This document shows positions 44,163-53,525 of a DNA stretch of 64,000 bases, one piece after another. The DNA comes from Anaeropeptidivorans aminofermentans. GTDB taxonomy: Bacteria; Bacillota; Clostridia; Lachnospirales; UBA5962. The notes under the pieces were generated by a model that was not told where the DNA came from, ran no database searches, and worked only from the letters and a program-made list of their open reading frames with translations. The number at the start of each line of letters is the position of its first letter. Positions within the stretch are counted from its first letter, which is position 1. The position numbers and the translations under genes were made by a program. The stretch is from positions 3,100,001-3,164,000 of the forward strand of contig NZ_OW711693.1 in the NCBI RefSeq assembly GCF_940670685.1, in the 5' to 3' direction.

Positions 44163-44933
44163 TTAGTGAACCATAGTGAGTATTTCCGGCTCACCGTCGG
44201 TTATGGCTATGGTGTTTTCATAATGGGCAGATTTCTTGCCGTCACAGGTAACGACAGTCCAAAGATCATCTAAAACCTCTACTTCCCAGGTTCCTATGTT
44301 TACCATAGGCTCTATAGCTAAAACCATTCCCCTTTGAAGCTTTGGCCCTCTCCTTGGAACCCTGTAATTCGGTATCTCAGGAGCTTCATGAAGATTTTTG
44401 CCTACGCCGTGGCCTACATAGTCACGAACGATGGAAAAGCCGTGGCTTACTACATAAGCTTCTATCGCAGCCGAAATCTCATAAAGATGATTGCCTTCTT
44501 TTGCCATTTTTATTCCTTCAAAGAAGGATTGTTTTGTTACCTCGACAAGCTTTCTGTCTTCCTCGGAAACATTTCCTATACAAAGGGTCCTTGCGGCGTC
44601 TCCGTGGTAGCCGTTTATATACGCTCCGATGTCAACACTAAGAATATCGCCATCTTTAAGCTTTCTTAAACTGGGTATTCCATGAATAACTTCTTCATTT
44701 ATGCTTAAGCATACGCTTCCCGGATACTTGCCTGCACCGAACGCACCTTCATAGCCCAAAAATGAAGCGATGGCGCCTCTTGATCGGATATAGTCGGCAG
44801 CTATGGTATCAAGCTCTTTTGTTGTAACGCCGGGCTTTGCATATTTTTCAATAAGCTCGTGAGTCCTTGCTACAACATCTCCAGCTATTTGCATAAGCTT
44901 AATTTCTTCATTGCTTTTTATTATTATTGCCAT
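44163..44933 (-). CDS. map: Methionine aminopeptidase, type I
   Basis: Map removes the initiator methionine from nascent proteins and binds two divalent metals. The 256 aa show metal ligands in VDIGAYINGYHGDAARTL (two Asp), GHGVGKNLHEAP (His), LAIEPM (Glu) and the final Glu in YENTIAIT; the HExx-like VIHGIPS precedes. The start follows AAAGGGGACTTTAAA. The adk-map order is conserved; 186 bp with hairpins separate them here. Confidence 0.97.
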   Translation of the reverse strand: MAIIIKSNEEIKLMQIAGDVVARTHELIEKYAKPGVTTKELDTIAADYIRSRGAIASFLGYEGAFGAGKYPGSVCLSINEEVIHGIPSLRKLKDGDILSVDIGAYINGYHGDAARTLCIGNVSEEDRKLVEVTKQSFFEGIKMAKEGNHLYEISAAIEAYVVSHGFSIVRDYVGHGVGKNLHEAPEIPNYRVPRRGPKLQRGMVLAIEPMVNIGTWEVEVLDDLWTVVTCDGKKSAHYENTIAITDGEPEILTMVH

Positions 44934-44939
44934 TTTAAA

Positions 44940-45118
44940 GTCCCCTTTCAGGCTCAGCAGAAAATCCCGATGAATTTTCTATAAACGGCCAAGGCATTTC
45001 TGAAAATAGAAAACCGACAGAAAATTCGCTGAAAACAAGCGAAGGCGAGACCAAAAGCGCAAGAATACTGGTTGTATTCTGAGCATTTTGAACGAAGCAT
45101 ACGCTGGTTTCAGTAGAA
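44940..45118. repeat. Hairpin-rich spacer between adk and map
   Basis: Several small inverted repeats follow each other: GAAAAT/ATTTTC near 44959-44978, TTCGCT/AGCGAA near 45021-45038 and AGAATAC/GTATTCT near 45062-45080. The segment is more GC-rich than other spacers (GCGAAGGCGAGACCAAAAGC) and reminds me of repetitive extragenic hairpins in Lachnospiraceae. It has no T run, so it is not an obvious terminator. Confidence 0.45.
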
Positions 45119-45119
45119 T

Positions 45120-45764
45120 TTACTGAGAGTTTGAAGTTTTCTGAAAGCCCTCTATGATAGATTCAGTAATTTCATCTATGGCGCCTTCGCCTGATACTTC
45201 AAGCAGCAAATTCCTCTTACTGTAAAAATCTATGATGGGCTCTGTCAACTCGTGAAAAACCCTAAGTCGTTCCATTACAGTTTCAGCTTTATCGTCTTCC
45301 CTCTGTACAAGCCCCGTTCCGCATACATCGCAGATATCGGCTACTTTAGGCGGAAAGTTCTTTATGTGGTACATCTGCCCGCATTTGGGACATACCCGCC
45401 TGCCTGTAAGCCTTTCTATAACTGAATCGTCCGAAAGCTTTACATAAACGGCCTTGTCTATCTCGGCAAATCCGGAAAGAGCCTCGGCCTGAAAAATCGT
45501 TCTAGGGAAGCCGTCTAATATATATCCTCTGGTGCATTCCGGCCCTTTGAGCTTTTCTTTTACGATTTCTATTACTAGCTCATCTGAAACCAGTCTGCCC
45601 GTATCCATAATATGCTGAATTTCCACACCGATTTCTGTTTTTCTGGCCATATGATCTCTCAAAATATCGCCAGTGGAAATGTGCTCGATATTATAATGTT
45701 TAGCCAGCCTTTTGGACTGGGTACCCTTGCCTGCGCCGGATACGCCCAGCAATACGATTTTCAT
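45120..45764 (-). CDS. adk: Adenylate kinase
   Basis: Adk interconverts ATP + AMP and 2 ADP. The 214 aa have the P loop GVSGAGKGTQ, where the family's usual Pro (GxPGxGKGT) is Ser, DGFPRT in the AMP site and a zinc-binding LID with two CxxC pairs (CPKC, CDVC). I start at ATG 45764 (GGGAGGCGTAGAA), not at the longer frame. It follows secY as in most Firmicutes. Confidence 0.95.
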   Translation of the reverse strand: MKIVLLGVSGAGKGTQSKRLAKHYNIEHISTGDILRDHMARKTEIGVEIQHIMDTGRLVSDELVIEIVKEKLKGPECTRGYILDGFPRTIFQAEALSGFAEIDKAVYVKLSDDSVIERLTGRRVCPKCGQMYHIKNFPPKVADICDVCGTGLVQREDDKAETVMERLRVFHELTEPIIDFYSKRNLLLEVSGEGAIDEITESIIEGFQKTSNSQ

Positions 45765-45840
45765 TTCTACGCCTCCCAAATACTTGCAGGTGCTTGTTTA
45801 AACAATAATTACAGAGAGGCAATCAAGGTAAATATTTAAG

Positions 45841-45882
45841 TTTATAGTTAACAAACTTGATATAAAGTTTGTTAACTATAAA
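45841..45882. repeat. Long perfect inverted repeat between secY and adk
   Basis: TTTATAGTTAACAAACTT and AAGTTTGTTAACTATAAA are perfect 18-bp arms around a 6-bp GATATA. No T run follows on the minus strand (CTTGATTGCC), so a plain terminator is unlikely. Related GTTAACAAA/TTTGTTAA arms occur at 57695-57732. Confidence 0.75.
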
Positions 45883-45973
45883 TCTAGCTTACTTAAAATT
45901 GATTTATTAATAAGCTTGCCTGGTTTAAACAAGACTTTAAGCACCTTGCATTATAAAGCTCTAAGACTAAAAT

Positions 45974-47230
45974 TTAACTTAAAAATCCTTTGTAATGTCT
46001 CATAAGAAGCTGGGATTCAAGCTGTTTTACTATTTCAAGGGCAACGCCTGTAACGATGAGAAGCGTAGTTCCGCCGAAACCTGCGCTCATGCCCAGCACC
46101 CACTGGAATATAATAGGGATAATAGCAAGCATTACGTAGAATCCGGAGCCTATTGTGGAAAGTCTTTTTACCGTTCTTGAAATATAGTCGCTTGTAGGCT
46201 TTCCTGGTCTGATACCAGGGATAAATCCGCCGTTCTTCTTCATGTTTTCAGCCATCTCTATAGGGTTCACCGCAAAAGAGGTATAGAAGAAGGTAAAGCA
46301 TACGATAAGCGCAACATAAACCAATGCACCAACAGGATGGGTCATCGCAAGTATCTCGGAAGCCTTAGCAAGAGCCGGACTTGGGAAGAATCCGTAAATG
46401 GTTGCAGGAAGCTGCACTAAGCTTATGGCAAAGATGATGGCCATAACGCCGGCTATATTTACCTTAATGGGTATATAAGAGCTTTGCCCGCCGTACATCT
46501 GGCGGCCTACCATTTTCTTTGAATACTGAACGGGAATTCTTCTTTCACCGTCCTGAATCAATATAGCAAAGGCAATAAGGAGAATAAAGGCTACAGCCAA
46601 TACCAGCGTAACTATAACTCCTACTGCACCGTTACTTGCTGCATAGGAGTACATTCTCATTAAAGAGGAAGGTACGCCTGCAAGTATATTTGAGAAAATG
46701 ATAAATGAGGAACCATTTCCTATGCCTCTTTCCGTAGCAAGCTCTGAAAGCCACATAACGAAAATAGTACCAGTAACTAATGATAAAGTAGCCATTATCC
46801 ATGTAAGCATGTTTGCATGGATAAATAAGCCGTCGGCGTTGAGTGAAAATACGGTTCCGGCTCCCTGAAGAGCTGCAAGGGCAACTGCCACAATCCTGGT
46901 ATACTGATTGATTTTCTTGCGTCCTTCTTCGCCTTCCTTCTGCATCTGCTCAAGCCTTGGAATAGCAACAGTTAAGAGCTGCATTATAATCGAAGAAGTG
47001 ATATAAGGGCCGATACCCATTTGGAATATGGTTCCTATACCGCCTCCTGCAATTGTTGCAAAAAGCGTTCTGTTGGTTCCTGAGGAACGAACGAACTGCC
47101 ATGCAGTGAGATTAATGCCGGGAAGAGGTATTGCAGAACCAAGTCTATATACGGCAACGACCATAACGGCGTATAAGAGCTTTTTCCTTATATCCTTAAC
47201 TTTCCATGCGTTAGTGAATACGCTAAACAT
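45974..47230 (-). CDS. secY: Preprotein translocase subunit SecY
   Basis: SecY forms the protein-conducting channel of the cytoplasmic membrane. The 418 aa have ten helices; plug and pore segments include GINLTAWQF and LGMSAGFGGTTLLIVTGVAL, with the cytosolic RRIPVQYSKKMVGRQMYGGQ between helices. The ATG overlaps the rplO stop (TAATG), implying translational coupling. End of the spc operon proper. Confidence 0.97.
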   Translation of the reverse strand: MFSVFTNAWKVKDIRKKLLYAVMVVAVYRLGSAIPLPGINLTAWQFVRSSGTNRTLFATIAGGGIGTIFQMGIGPYITSSIIMQLLTVAIPRLEQMQKEGEEGRKKINQYTRIVAVALAALQGAGTVFSLNADGLFIHANMLTWIMATLSLVTGTIFVMWLSELATERGIGNGSSFIIFSNILAGVPSSLMRMYSYAASNGAVGVIVTLVLAVAFILLIAFAILIQDGERRIPVQYSKKMVGRQMYGGQSSYIPIKVNIAGVMAIIFAISLVQLPATIYGFFPSPALAKASEILAMTHPVGALVYVALIVCFTFFYTSFAVNPIEMAENMKKNGGFIPGIRPGKPTSDYISRTVKRLSTIGSGFYVMLAIIPIIFQWVLGMSAGFGGTTLLIVTGVALEIVKQLESQLLMRHYKGFLS

Positions 47231-47670
47231 TAAATCACCTCTGCTTTTCCGCCTGCTGCCTCAATCTTTTCAATCGCTGTCTGTGAAAAATAATTTACCT
47301 TAACAGTGAGTTTTTTATCTAATTCGCCATGACCTAATATCTTAACGCCATCTCTTGGGTTTGAAATCAAGCCTTTGCCTTTTAACGTATCGATGGTTAC
47401 CTCATCTCCGTCTTCAAATACGGAAAGCTGGAAAACATTTAAAGAAATAATCTCTTTAGAATTTCTGCATTTGAAGCCTCTTTTGGGAAGTCTTCTGAAA
47501 AGTGGCATCTGGCCGCCTTCAAATCCCGGTCTTACACCGCCGCCTGAACGAGCCTTCTGGCCCTTATGTCCCTTTCCGGCAGTTTTTCCATTACCTGAGC
47601 CGTGACCTCTACCTACTCTAAACTTTTTTGTTTTTGAGCCGGGAGCCGGACTTAATTCGCCTAAGTTCAT
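47230..47670 (-). CDS. rplO: Ribosomal protein uL15
   Basis: uL15 is a late-assembly 50S protein whose N-terminal tail is glycine-rich. The 146 aa open [20 protein letters not shown] and include [20 protein letters not shown]. The ATG at 47670 follows AAAGGAGGTGCGCAA. The stop overlaps the secY start by one base. Confidence 0.96.
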   Translation of the reverse strand: MNLGELSPAPGSKTKKFRVGRGHGSGNGKTAGKGHKGQKARSGGGVRPGFEGGQMPLFRRLPKRGFKCRNSKEIISLNVFQLSVFEDGDEVTIDTLKGKGLISNPRDGVKILGHGELDKKLTVKVNYFSQTAIEKIEAAGGKAEVI

Positions 47671-47689
47671 TTGCGCACCTCCTTTAGAA

Positions 47690-47872
47690 TTATATTTCTT
47701 CAACCTTTACCAGATGAGAAATGTGTTTAATCATGCCTCTCATTGCGGCATTGTCCTTCTGGGTAACTGTTTTGTTAAGTTTTGTGAGGCCTAAAGCAGC
47801 AGCAGTCTTCTTGTGCTTTGGCTTTGCGCCTATGGTAGACTTCACTAAAGTTATTTTTAATTCGTTCGCCAC
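47690..47872 (-). CDS. rpmD: Ribosomal protein uL30
   Basis: The 60 aa include [20 protein letters not shown] and [20 protein letters not shown], the full short bacterial uL30. GGAGGAAAAATAAGTGGCGAACG surrounds the start region, with ATG at 47872. Located between rpsE and rplO, as usual. Confidence 0.95.
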   Translation of the reverse strand: MANELKITLVKSTIGAKPKHKKTAAALGLTKLNKTVTQKDNAAMRGMIKHISHLVKVEEI

Positions 47873-47885
47873 TTATTTTTCCTCC

Positions 47886-48389
47886 TTAACCTAAAAGCTC
47901 TTCCAGGCTCTTACCGCGGAGTCTGGCAACTTGTTCTGGAGTCTTAATAGAGCTTAAGCCGTTAATCGTAGCGTTAACTACGTTTCTCTTATTGTTTGAG
48001 CCTAAGGACTTCGTTCTTACGTTACGAATGCCTGCAAGCTCCAATACTACACGAACAGGGCCGCCTGCGATAACTCCGGTACCGTCTGGAGCAGGCTTTA
48101 AAAGCACTGATGCAGCTCCGAAATGTCCTGTAATCTCATGATACAAGCTGTCTACCTCGTTCTTTTCTATATAAATCATGTTTTTCTTAGCATCTTCCTT
48201 GCCTTTACGGATAGCCTCAGGAATTTCCGCTGCTTTTCCTAAGCCTACGCCTACATGGCCGTTTTCGTCTCCAACAACGACCAATGCTGCAAAACGGAAG
48301 GTTCTACCACCCTTAACAACTTTTGTAACCCTTTTAATGGTAACAACCTTGTCTTTAAGGTCAAGTGTACTCGGATCGATTTTGTTCAA
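47886..48389 (-). CDS. rpsE: Ribosomal protein uS5
   Basis: uS5 contributes to decoding accuracy and mRNA entry helicase activity. The 167 aa show the double-stranded RNA-binding fold ([20 protein letters not shown]) and [20 protein letters not shown]. The start is TTG at 48389, seven nt after AAAGGAGGG; the longer frame translates the Shine-Dalgarno itself. Confidence 0.95.
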   Translation of the reverse strand: MNKIDPSTLDLKDKVVTIKRVTKVVKGGRTFRFAALVVVGDENGHVGVGLGKAAEIPEAIRKGKEDAKKNMIYIEKNEVDSLYHEITGHFGAASVLLKPAPDGTGVIAGGPVRVVLELAGIRNVRTKSLGSNNKRNVVNATINGLSSIKTPEQVARLRGKSLEELLG

Positions 48390-48412
48390 GATTTTCCCTC
48401 CTTTAACCAAAA

Positions 48413-48781
48413 TTAAAAATTCAGGCCGGCTTCTCTGGCAGCGTCTGCAAGAGCCTTAACTTTACCGTGGTATACATATCCGCCGCGGTCAAATACTACT
48501 TCTGTTATGCCCTTTTCTACTGCCCTTTTACCGATCTCGGCGCCTATTATCTTCGCTGCTTCTACGTTAGATGTGCTCTTAAGGCTTTCTGCAAGAGACT
48601 TCTCCATAGTAGAGGCTGCCGCTAAAGTGTGGCCTGCCACATCGTCAATAAGCTGAGCGTAAATATGGCTGTTTGACCTGAATACTGCCAATCTTGGCTT
48701 TGAAGCTGTGCCGTTTATTTTATTTCTAAGCCTGTAATGGCGTTTTTCTCTAGCCTTACTTCTCGATGGCTTCATAATCAT
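48413..48781 (-). CDS. rplR: Ribosomal protein uL18
   Basis: uL18 binds 5S rRNA with uL5. The 122 aa contain [20 protein letters not shown] and [20 protein letters not shown] plus the final GLNF. ATG 48781 lies ten nt after AAGGGG; a second ATG two codons on is also possible. Between rplF and rpsE. Confidence 0.96.
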   Translation of the reverse strand: MIMKPSRSKAREKRHYRLRNKINGTASKPRLAVFRSNSHIYAQLIDDVAGHTLAAASTMEKSLAESLKSTSNVEAAKIIGAEIGKRAVEKGITEVVFDRGGYVYHGKVKALADAAREAGLNF

Positions 48782-48799
48782 ATGGATTTCACCCCTTTA

Positions 48800-49342
48800 C
48801 TATTTCTTACCGGTTTTTCCGACTTTACGTCTAACCTTTTCGCCTGCGTATCTGATACCCTTGCCCTTATAAGGCTCAGGAGCACGTTTGGATCTGATTT
48901 CGGCCGCATACTGGCCTACTTTTTCCTTATCAATACCGGAAACGGTTATTTTATTGGTTCCTTCAACCGTAGAGGTAACACCCTCCGGGTCTGTCATTTC
49001 TACCGGGTGTGAATATCCAAGAGTTAATGTAAGCTTATTGCCTGCCTTAGCAGCCCTATAGCCTACACCTTGAATTTCAAGGTTCTTAACGTAACCGTTG
49101 GTAACGCCCTCAACCATATTGAATATTAAAGCCCTGGTTAAACCATGCAATGCTTTATGCTTTTTTAACTCACTCGGTCTTGTAACTACAATGTGACCGT
49201 CTTCAATCGCGATATTCATGTCATCAACCAATTTTCTCTGAAGAGTTCCCTTAGGCCCCTTCACGGTTAAAAGGTTGCCTGCCTCTAATTTTACGTCTAC
49301 TCCCGCTGGAATAGCAACAGGCATTCTTCCTATACGTGACAT
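48800..49342 (-). CDS. rplF: Ribosomal protein uL6
   Basis: uL6 sits at the base of the L7/L12 stalk near the sarcin-ricin loop. The 180 aa start [20 protein letters not shown] and end with [20 protein letters not shown]. The ATG at 49342 follows CTAGGAGGTGCAGAAC; three codons were trimmed. A hairpin array fills the 219 bp upstream, between rpsH and this gene. Confidence 0.96.
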   Translation of the reverse strand: MSRIGRMPVAIPAGVDVKLEAGNLLTVKGPKGTLQRKLVDDMNIAIEDGHIVVTRPSELKKHKALHGLTRALIFNMVEGVTNGYVKNLEIQGVGYRAAKAGNKLTLTLGYSHPVEMTDPEGVTSTVEGTNKITVSGIDKEKVGQYAAEIRSKRAPEPYKGKGIRYAGEKVRRKVGKTGKK

Positions 49343-49368
49343 GTTCTGCACCTCCTAGTTAGTGTAAT

Positions 49369-49541
49369 AAAAATGCGAATGGTTCTACGCATTTTTATGA
49401 AACGGTTTCCTACTCTTTGTGTAGGAAAAACTTCCTTGATTTGTTTTTCTGCACTTTAGTGCAGAATAAACTTCATTGCTTTCATAATGCGAATGCTTCT
49501 ACGCATTTTTATGAATTGTCTTCCTTTGCTTTAGCAAAGGA
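49369..49541. repeat. Array of five small hairpins between rpsH and rplF
   Basis: Five hairpins follow at about 20-40 bp intervals: AAAAATGCG/CGCATTTTT (49369-49396), TTTCCTAC/GTAGGAAA (49406-49428), TTCTGCAC/GTGCAGAA (49447-49466), AATGCG/CGCATT (49486-49507) and TCCTTTGCT/AGCAAAGGA (49522-49541). Hairpins 1+2 and 4+5 are a duplicated unit of about 70 bp (ATGCGAATGSTTCTACGCAT, then ACTTCCYTGATT), in which the second stem changed on both sides. It lies inside the spc operon transcript. Confidence 0.7.
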
Positions 49542-49561
49542 TAGACTTCCCTGATTCCTTC

Positions 49562-49963
49562 TTACCAAACGTAAGCTAATACCTCTCCGCCTACATTGAG
49601 CTTTCTTGCATCTCTATCTGTGATAATGCCCTGATTTGTTGAAACAATGGCTGTGCCAAGTCCGTTTAATACTTTGGGCATGTCTTCGCAGTTGGCGTAA
49701 ACTCTGAGGCCGGGCTTTGATATTCTCTTAATGCCTGAAATAACCTTTTCGTTCTTGCTCTTGCCGTATTTTAAAGTAACGCGGATTGTTTTTTTGATTC
49801 CGTCTTCAATGACTTCGTAACCTTTAACATAACCTTCGTTTACTAAGATATCTGTTATGGCAATTTTAACTCTCGATGCAGGTATATCTACAGTGTCATG
49901 CTTTGCACTGTTCGCATTTCTTATTCTTGTAAGCATATCTGCAATTGGATCTTGCATTGACAT
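49562..49963 (-). CDS. rpsH: Ribosomal protein uS8
   Basis: uS8 binds the central domain of 16S rRNA; in many bacteria it represses the spc operon by binding its mRNA. The 133 aa include [20 protein letters not shown] and [20 protein letters not shown], ending GGEVLAYVW. The start follows GGGAGGTTTTTATAA. The array of hairpins just downstream is inside the same transcript. Confidence 0.97.
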   Translation of the reverse strand: MSMQDPIADMLTRIRNANSAKHDTVDIPASRVKIAITDILVNEGYVKGYEVIEDGIKKTIRVTLKYGKSKNEKVISGIKRISKPGLRVYANCEDMPKVLNGLGTAIVSTNQGIITDRDARKLNVGGEVLAYVW

Positions 49964-49987
49964 TTATAAAAACCTCCCTTCCCTCAT

Positions 49988-50173
49988 TTACCAACTTGCC
50001 TTCTTAACACCAGGAATCTGGCCCTTGTAGGCTAAATTTCTAAAGCAAATACGGCAGATGCCATATTTTCTGAGAACAGCGTGTGGCCTTCCGCAAATTT
50101 CGCATCTTGTATAAGCTCTGGTGGAAAACTTAGGGGTACGCTGCTGTTTTATTTTCATTGACGTTTTAGCCAT
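49988..50173 (-). CDS. rpsN: Ribosomal protein uS14, zinc-binding type
   Basis: The 61-aa short uS14 carries four zinc cysteines in CEICGRPH and CRICFR, so it is the C+ (type Z) form that Firmicutes use under zinc sufficiency. The end [12 protein letters not shown] is typical. AGGGAGGATAGATC precedes the ATG, 13 bp after rplE. Confidence 0.97.
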   Translation of the reverse strand: MAKTSMKIKQQRTPKFSTRAYTRCEICGRPHAVLRKYGICRICFRNLAYKGQIPGVKKASW

Positions 50174-50186
50174 GATCTATCCTCCC

Positions 50187-50726
50187 TTACTTTCTAAATG
50201 GCATGCCGAAAAGTGTAAGAAGCTCTTTTGCTTCTTCATCGGTCTTTGCAGTAGTAACAAATACAATATCCATGCCTCTAATTTTGTCTATTTTATCATA
50301 CTGGATTTCAGGGAATATAAGCTGCTCGCGAATACCTAAGGTATAATTTCCTCTACCGTCAAACGCGTCGGGATTTATACCTCTGAAGTCACGAACACGA
50401 GGAAGAGCAACGTTTATAAGTCTGTCTGCAAAGGAATACATTTTGTCTGCCCTTAAGGTAACTTTGCATCCAATGTTCATTCCAGCCCTTAATTTGAAAG
50501 CTGCAACGCTCTTTTTTGCCTTTGTTACTATAGGCTTCTGACCGGATATAATGGCCATGTCGTTAACGGCTGCTTCCAATACTTTAGGATTTTCCTTCGC
50601 CTCTCCAAGACCCATGTTTACAACGATCTTTTCGATTTTAGGAACTTCCAATTTATTTTTATATGAAAATTTCTTCATCATAGCGTCTACTACTTCAGCT
50701 TCATAAAATTCTCTAAGCCTGTTCAC
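50187..50726 (-). CDS. rplE: Ribosomal protein uL5
   Basis: uL5 binds 5S rRNA and touches the P-site tRNA. The 179 aa include [37 protein letters not shown] and the end TLFGMPFRK. The start follows AAGGAGGTATTTCTTAAGTG; the frame begins [17 protein letters not shown]. Confidence 0.97.
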   Translation of the reverse strand: MNRLREFYEAEVVDAMMKKFSYKNKLEVPKIEKIVVNMGLGEAKENPKVLEAAVNDMAIISGQKPIVTKAKKSVAAFKLRAGMNIGCKVTLRADKMYSFADRLINVALPRVRDFRGINPDAFDGRGNYTLGIREQLIFPEIQYDKIDKIRGMDIVFVTTAKTDEEAKELLTLFGMPFRK

Positions 50727-50751
50727 TTAAGAAATACCTCCTTCCCAAATA

Positions 50752-51084
50752 CTAATCTATAACCTCGCCTGTGGATTTGGCTATGCGCTTTTTAACTGTT
50801 ACTTTCTTTCCGTTTTTCTCTGTTTCTTCAAGCTTATAGCCAATTCTTGTAGGCTTTCCGTTGTGAATATACATAACATTAGAAGCGTGGATCAGGGCTT
50901 CTTTATTGATGATTGAGCCCGGCTGGCCGCCTCTTGGCTTCGTGTGGCGGTGAATCATATTCACGCCTTCAACGATAAGACGGTTGCTCTTTCTGTCCAC
51001 ATGGAGGACCTTGCCCTCTTTGTCTTTATCTTTACCGGCAATAATAACTACTTTATCGCCTCTTTTAATTTTCATATTGCTCAC
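50752..51084 (-). CDS. rplX: Ribosomal protein uL24
   Basis: uL24 starts 50S assembly and lies at the tunnel exit. The 110 aa have a KOW motif (IKRGDKVVIIAGKDKDKEGK) and VNMIHRHTKPRGGQPGSI. The start is GTG at 51084, seven nt after AGGAGG; an ATG three codons on is the alternative. Directly after rplN. Confidence 0.95.
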   Translation of the reverse strand: MSNMKIKRGDKVVIIAGKDKDKEGKVLHVDRKSNRLIVEGVNMIHRHTKPRGGQPGSIINKEALIHASNVMYIHNGKPTRIGYKLEETEKNGKKVTVKKRIAKSTGEVID

Positions 51085-51095
51085 CTTCGCACCTC

Positions 51096-51464
51096 CTATA
51101 ATACTTCCGGGGCCAGAGAAAGAATTTTCATATAATGTCTCTCTCTAAGTTCCCTGGCTACCGGCCCGAAAATACGTGTGCCTCTTGGGTTTTTATCATC
51201 TTTTATGATTACGGCTGCATTATCGTCGAAACGAATATAGCTTCCATCAGGACGGGAAACGCCCTTTTTCGTACGAACGATAACGGCTTTCACAACATCG
51301 CCCTTCTTTACAACGCCGCCGGGTGTTGCATCTTTAACGCTGGCGATGATAACGTCTCCTACGTTGCCGTATCTTCTGGTGGAACCGCCTAATACGCGGA
51401 TACATAATAACTCTTTTGCTCCGGAATTATCGGCAGCAACGAGTCTGGTTTCCTGTTGTACCAT
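51096..51464 (-). CDS. rplN: Ribosomal protein uL14
   Basis: uL14 forms bridge B5/B8 and binds RsfS in stationary phase. The 122 aa contain [40 protein letters not shown] and [19 protein letters not shown]. The start follows AGGAGGTAAATCAAA. A small hairpin AAAATGCTTT/AAAGCATTTT lies between rpsQ and this gene. Confidence 0.97.
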   Translation of the reverse strand: MVQQETRLVAADNSGAKELLCIRVLGGSTRRYGNVGDVIIASVKDATPGGVVKKGDVVKAVIVRTKKGVSRPDGSYIRFDDNAAVIIKDDKNPRGTRIFGPVARELRERHYMKILSLAPEVL

Positions 51465-51521
51465 TTTGATTTACCTCCTAGATAATGAAGTAAAAATGCT
51501 TTAAAAGCATTTTCTCCGGAA

Positions 51522-51776
51522 CTATTTTGCTTTTTCTATGATTGAAACCAAACGCCATCTTTTCTCTTTAGAAAGAGGACGGGTCTCCATAACCCTAACT
51601 GTATCGCCGATGCCGCATTCATTGTTTTCGTCATGGGCTTTCAATTTATAGGTTCTTTTTATGATTTTTTTGTAAAGTGGGTGTCTAACTTTATTTTCAA
51701 CAGCAACGACGATGGTTTTATCCATTTTGTCGCTGACAACCTTGCCAACTCTTACTTTACGAAGATTTCTTTCCAC
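51522..51776 (-). CDS. rpsQ: Ribosomal protein uS17
   Basis: uS17 is a small OB-fold 16S-binding protein. The 84 aa include [20 protein letters not shown] and [20 protein letters not shown] plus [12 protein letters not shown]. The start follows GAGGAGGAATTCCAA, 18 bp after rpmC. Confidence 0.97.
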   Translation of the reverse strand: MERNLRKVRVGKVVSDKMDKTIVVAVENKVRHPLYKKIIKRTYKLKAHDENNECGIGDTVRVMETRPLSKEKRWRLVSIIEKAK

Positions 51777-51794
51777 TTGGAATTCCTCCTCTCA

Positions 51795-52007
51795 CTATTT
51801 AATCAGGCCTTTTTGCTTCTGAGTTATCACTGTTTGTATTCTTGCGATGTTCTTGCGAACGTCGTTTATTCTTGCTGTATTATCAAGCTGGTTGGTAGCA
51901 TTTTGGAATCTTAAGTTGAATAATTCCTTCTTTGCGTTTACAAGCTCAGTTTTTAACTCAGCATCTGATTTTTTATTTAAATCATCAACGAAATTCTTAG
52001 TTTTCAC
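51795..52007 (-). CDS. rpmC: Ribosomal protein uL29
   Basis: uL29 sits at the tunnel exit and helps dock the signal recognition particle and trigger factor. The 70 aa are helical: [56 protein letters not shown]. The start is GTG at 52007, overlapping the rplP 3' end by 11 nt, with GGATGGTGATAGCA before it. Confidence 0.94.
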   Translation of the reverse strand: MKTKNFVDDLNKKSDAELKTELVNAKKELFNLRFQNATNQLDNTARINDVRKNIARIQTVITQKQKGLIK

Positions 52008-52437
52008 TGCTATCACCATCCATTTCCTGTTCTGCACGTGAAACTATTTTAGATTTAATAGGCAACTTATGAATAGCAAGCCTTAAAGCTTCCCTAGCGG
52101 TTTCTTCATCAACGCCGGCGATCTCAAACATTACTCTGCCGGGCTTAACAACTGCTACCCAGTATTCAAGAGAACCTTTTCCGCTACCCATACGGGTTTC
52201 AGCAGGCTTTGTGGTGATTGGTTTATCAGGGAATATTTTAATCCAAACCTTACCGCCACGTTTAATGTGTCTTGTCATAGCGATACGGGCAGCCTCTATC
52301 TGATTCGATGTAACCCAGCCCGGATCCATTGCAACGATACCGTATTCACCGTAAGTTATGGTATTGCCTCTTAAAGCTTTACCTTTCATACGGCCTCTGA
52401 ATTGTTTACGTCTTTTTACTCTTTTAGGGCTTAACAT
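51997..52437 (-). CDS. rplP: Ribosomal protein uL16
   Basis: uL16 organises the A-site region of the 50S. The 146 aa include [40 protein letters not shown] and [13 protein letters not shown]. Its ATG overlaps the rpsC stop by one base (TAATG). The acidic tail EMDGDSSEN is a little longer than in many species. Confidence 0.97.
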   Translation of the reverse strand: MLSPKRVKRRKQFRGRMKGKALRGNTITYGEYGIVAMDPGWVTSNQIEAARIAMTRHIKRGGKVWIKIFPDKPITTKPAETRMGSGKGSLEYWVAVVKPGRVMFEIAGVDEETAREALRLAIHKLPIKSKIVSRAEQEMDGDSSEN

Positions 52438-53099
52438 TATTTATCGCTCCCTTCCCTTTTAGATGCTTTTTCAGGAAGAACTTCACCTTTATAAATCCAT
52501 ACCTTTACGCCTGTTTTTCCGTAGGTTGTATTTGCTTCGGCAAAACCGTAATCGATATCCGCCCTCAAAGTCTGAAGGGGAATAGTTCCGTCGTGGTAAT
52601 GCTCTGTTCTAGCCATATCGGCACCGCCTAAACGGCCTGAGCACTGTGTTTTGATACCAAGAGCGCCCATTTTCATAGTACGGCTCATGGATTGTTTCAT
52701 AGCCCTTCTGAATGTAACGCGGCTTTCAAGCTGCTTTGCAATATCTTCTGCAACAAGCTGTGCGTCTAACTCGGGACGTTTGATTTCTTCTATATTGATA
52801 AGCACCTTCTGCTCGGTCATCTTCTGAAGCTCGTCGGAAAGCTCTTGGATAGCCGCGCCGCTTCTTCCTATGATAATACCGGGTTTCGCTGCATATATTG
52901 TGATTCTAACTCTCTCGGAGGTTCTCTGAATTACGATTCTTGAAACTCCAGCAGAAAAGAGTTTTTCTTTTATATATACTCTAAGCTTATTGTCTTCCAC
53001 TAAATACTTGGAAAAATTGTCTTTTCCCGCATACCATACAGAATCCCAGTCTTTAATAATGCCGACTCTGAGTCCATGGGGATTAACTTTTTGGCCCAT
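52437..53099 (-). CDS. rpsC: Ribosomal protein uS3
   Basis: uS3 lines the mRNA entry channel with helicase-active Arg/Lys. The 220 aa have an N-terminal KH domain ([20 protein letters not shown], the GxxG loop) and the C-terminal domain with [20 protein letters not shown]. The start follows AAGGAGGTAAACA. Coupled to rplP by overlap. Confidence 0.98.
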   Translation of the reverse strand: MGQKVNPHGLRVGIIKDWDSVWYAGKDNFSKYLVEDNKLRVYIKEKLFSAGVSRIVIQRTSERVRITIYAAKPGIIIGRSGAAIQELSDELQKMTEQKVLINIEEIKRPELDAQLVAEDIAKQLESRVTFRRAMKQSMSRTMKMGALGIKTQCSGRLGGADMARTEHYHDGTIPLQTLRADIDYGFAEANTTYGKTGVKVWIYKGEVLPEKASKREGSDK

Positions 53100-53110
53100 T
53101 GTTTACCTCC

Positions 53111-53500
53111 TTATCTTTCATTAAGAATAATGGATATATGACTTGTTTTCTTTAATATCCTGTAAGCTCTGCCTTTCGCTCTGGGACGTATTCTCTTCAT
53201 TGTAGGTCCCTGATTGGCAAAAACTTCTTCAACAAAAAGCTTGTCTACATCCATACCCAAATTGTTTTCTGCATTGGCAACAGCGGAATTCAATACCTTC
53301 AATATAACATCTGCTGCATATCTAGGAGAATATGTCAAAAGCCCTTTTGCCATGGCGATATCTTTGCCCTTAATCTGATTAAGAACAATTCTTGCCTTTG
53401 TATCTGACACACGCACGAATCTTGCGTGAGCTTTAGGGCGGTTATCTCTGTTTTTTTCGTTTCTTTCTTTCTTTATCTGACTTCTATGCCCTTTTGCCAT
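53111..53500 (-). CDS. rplV: Ribosomal protein uL22
   Basis: uL22 extends a beta hairpin into the exit tunnel. The 129 aa contain AHARFVRVSDTKARIVLNQI, ANAENNLGMDVDKLFVEEVF and GPTMKRIRPRAKGRAYRILK. The N-terminus is about 20 residues longer than in E. coli, basic (KGHRSQIKKERNEKNRDNRP). AAGGAGGTTTTAAGAA precedes the ATG. Confidence 0.97.
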   Translation of the reverse strand: MAKGHRSQIKKERNEKNRDNRPKAHARFVRVSDTKARIVLNQIKGKDIAMAKGLLTYSPRYAADVILKVLNSAVANAENNLGMDVDKLFVEEVFANQGPTMKRIRPRAKGRAYRILKKTSHISIILNER

Positions 53501-53525
53501 TTCTTAAAACCTCCTTCCAAACGAA

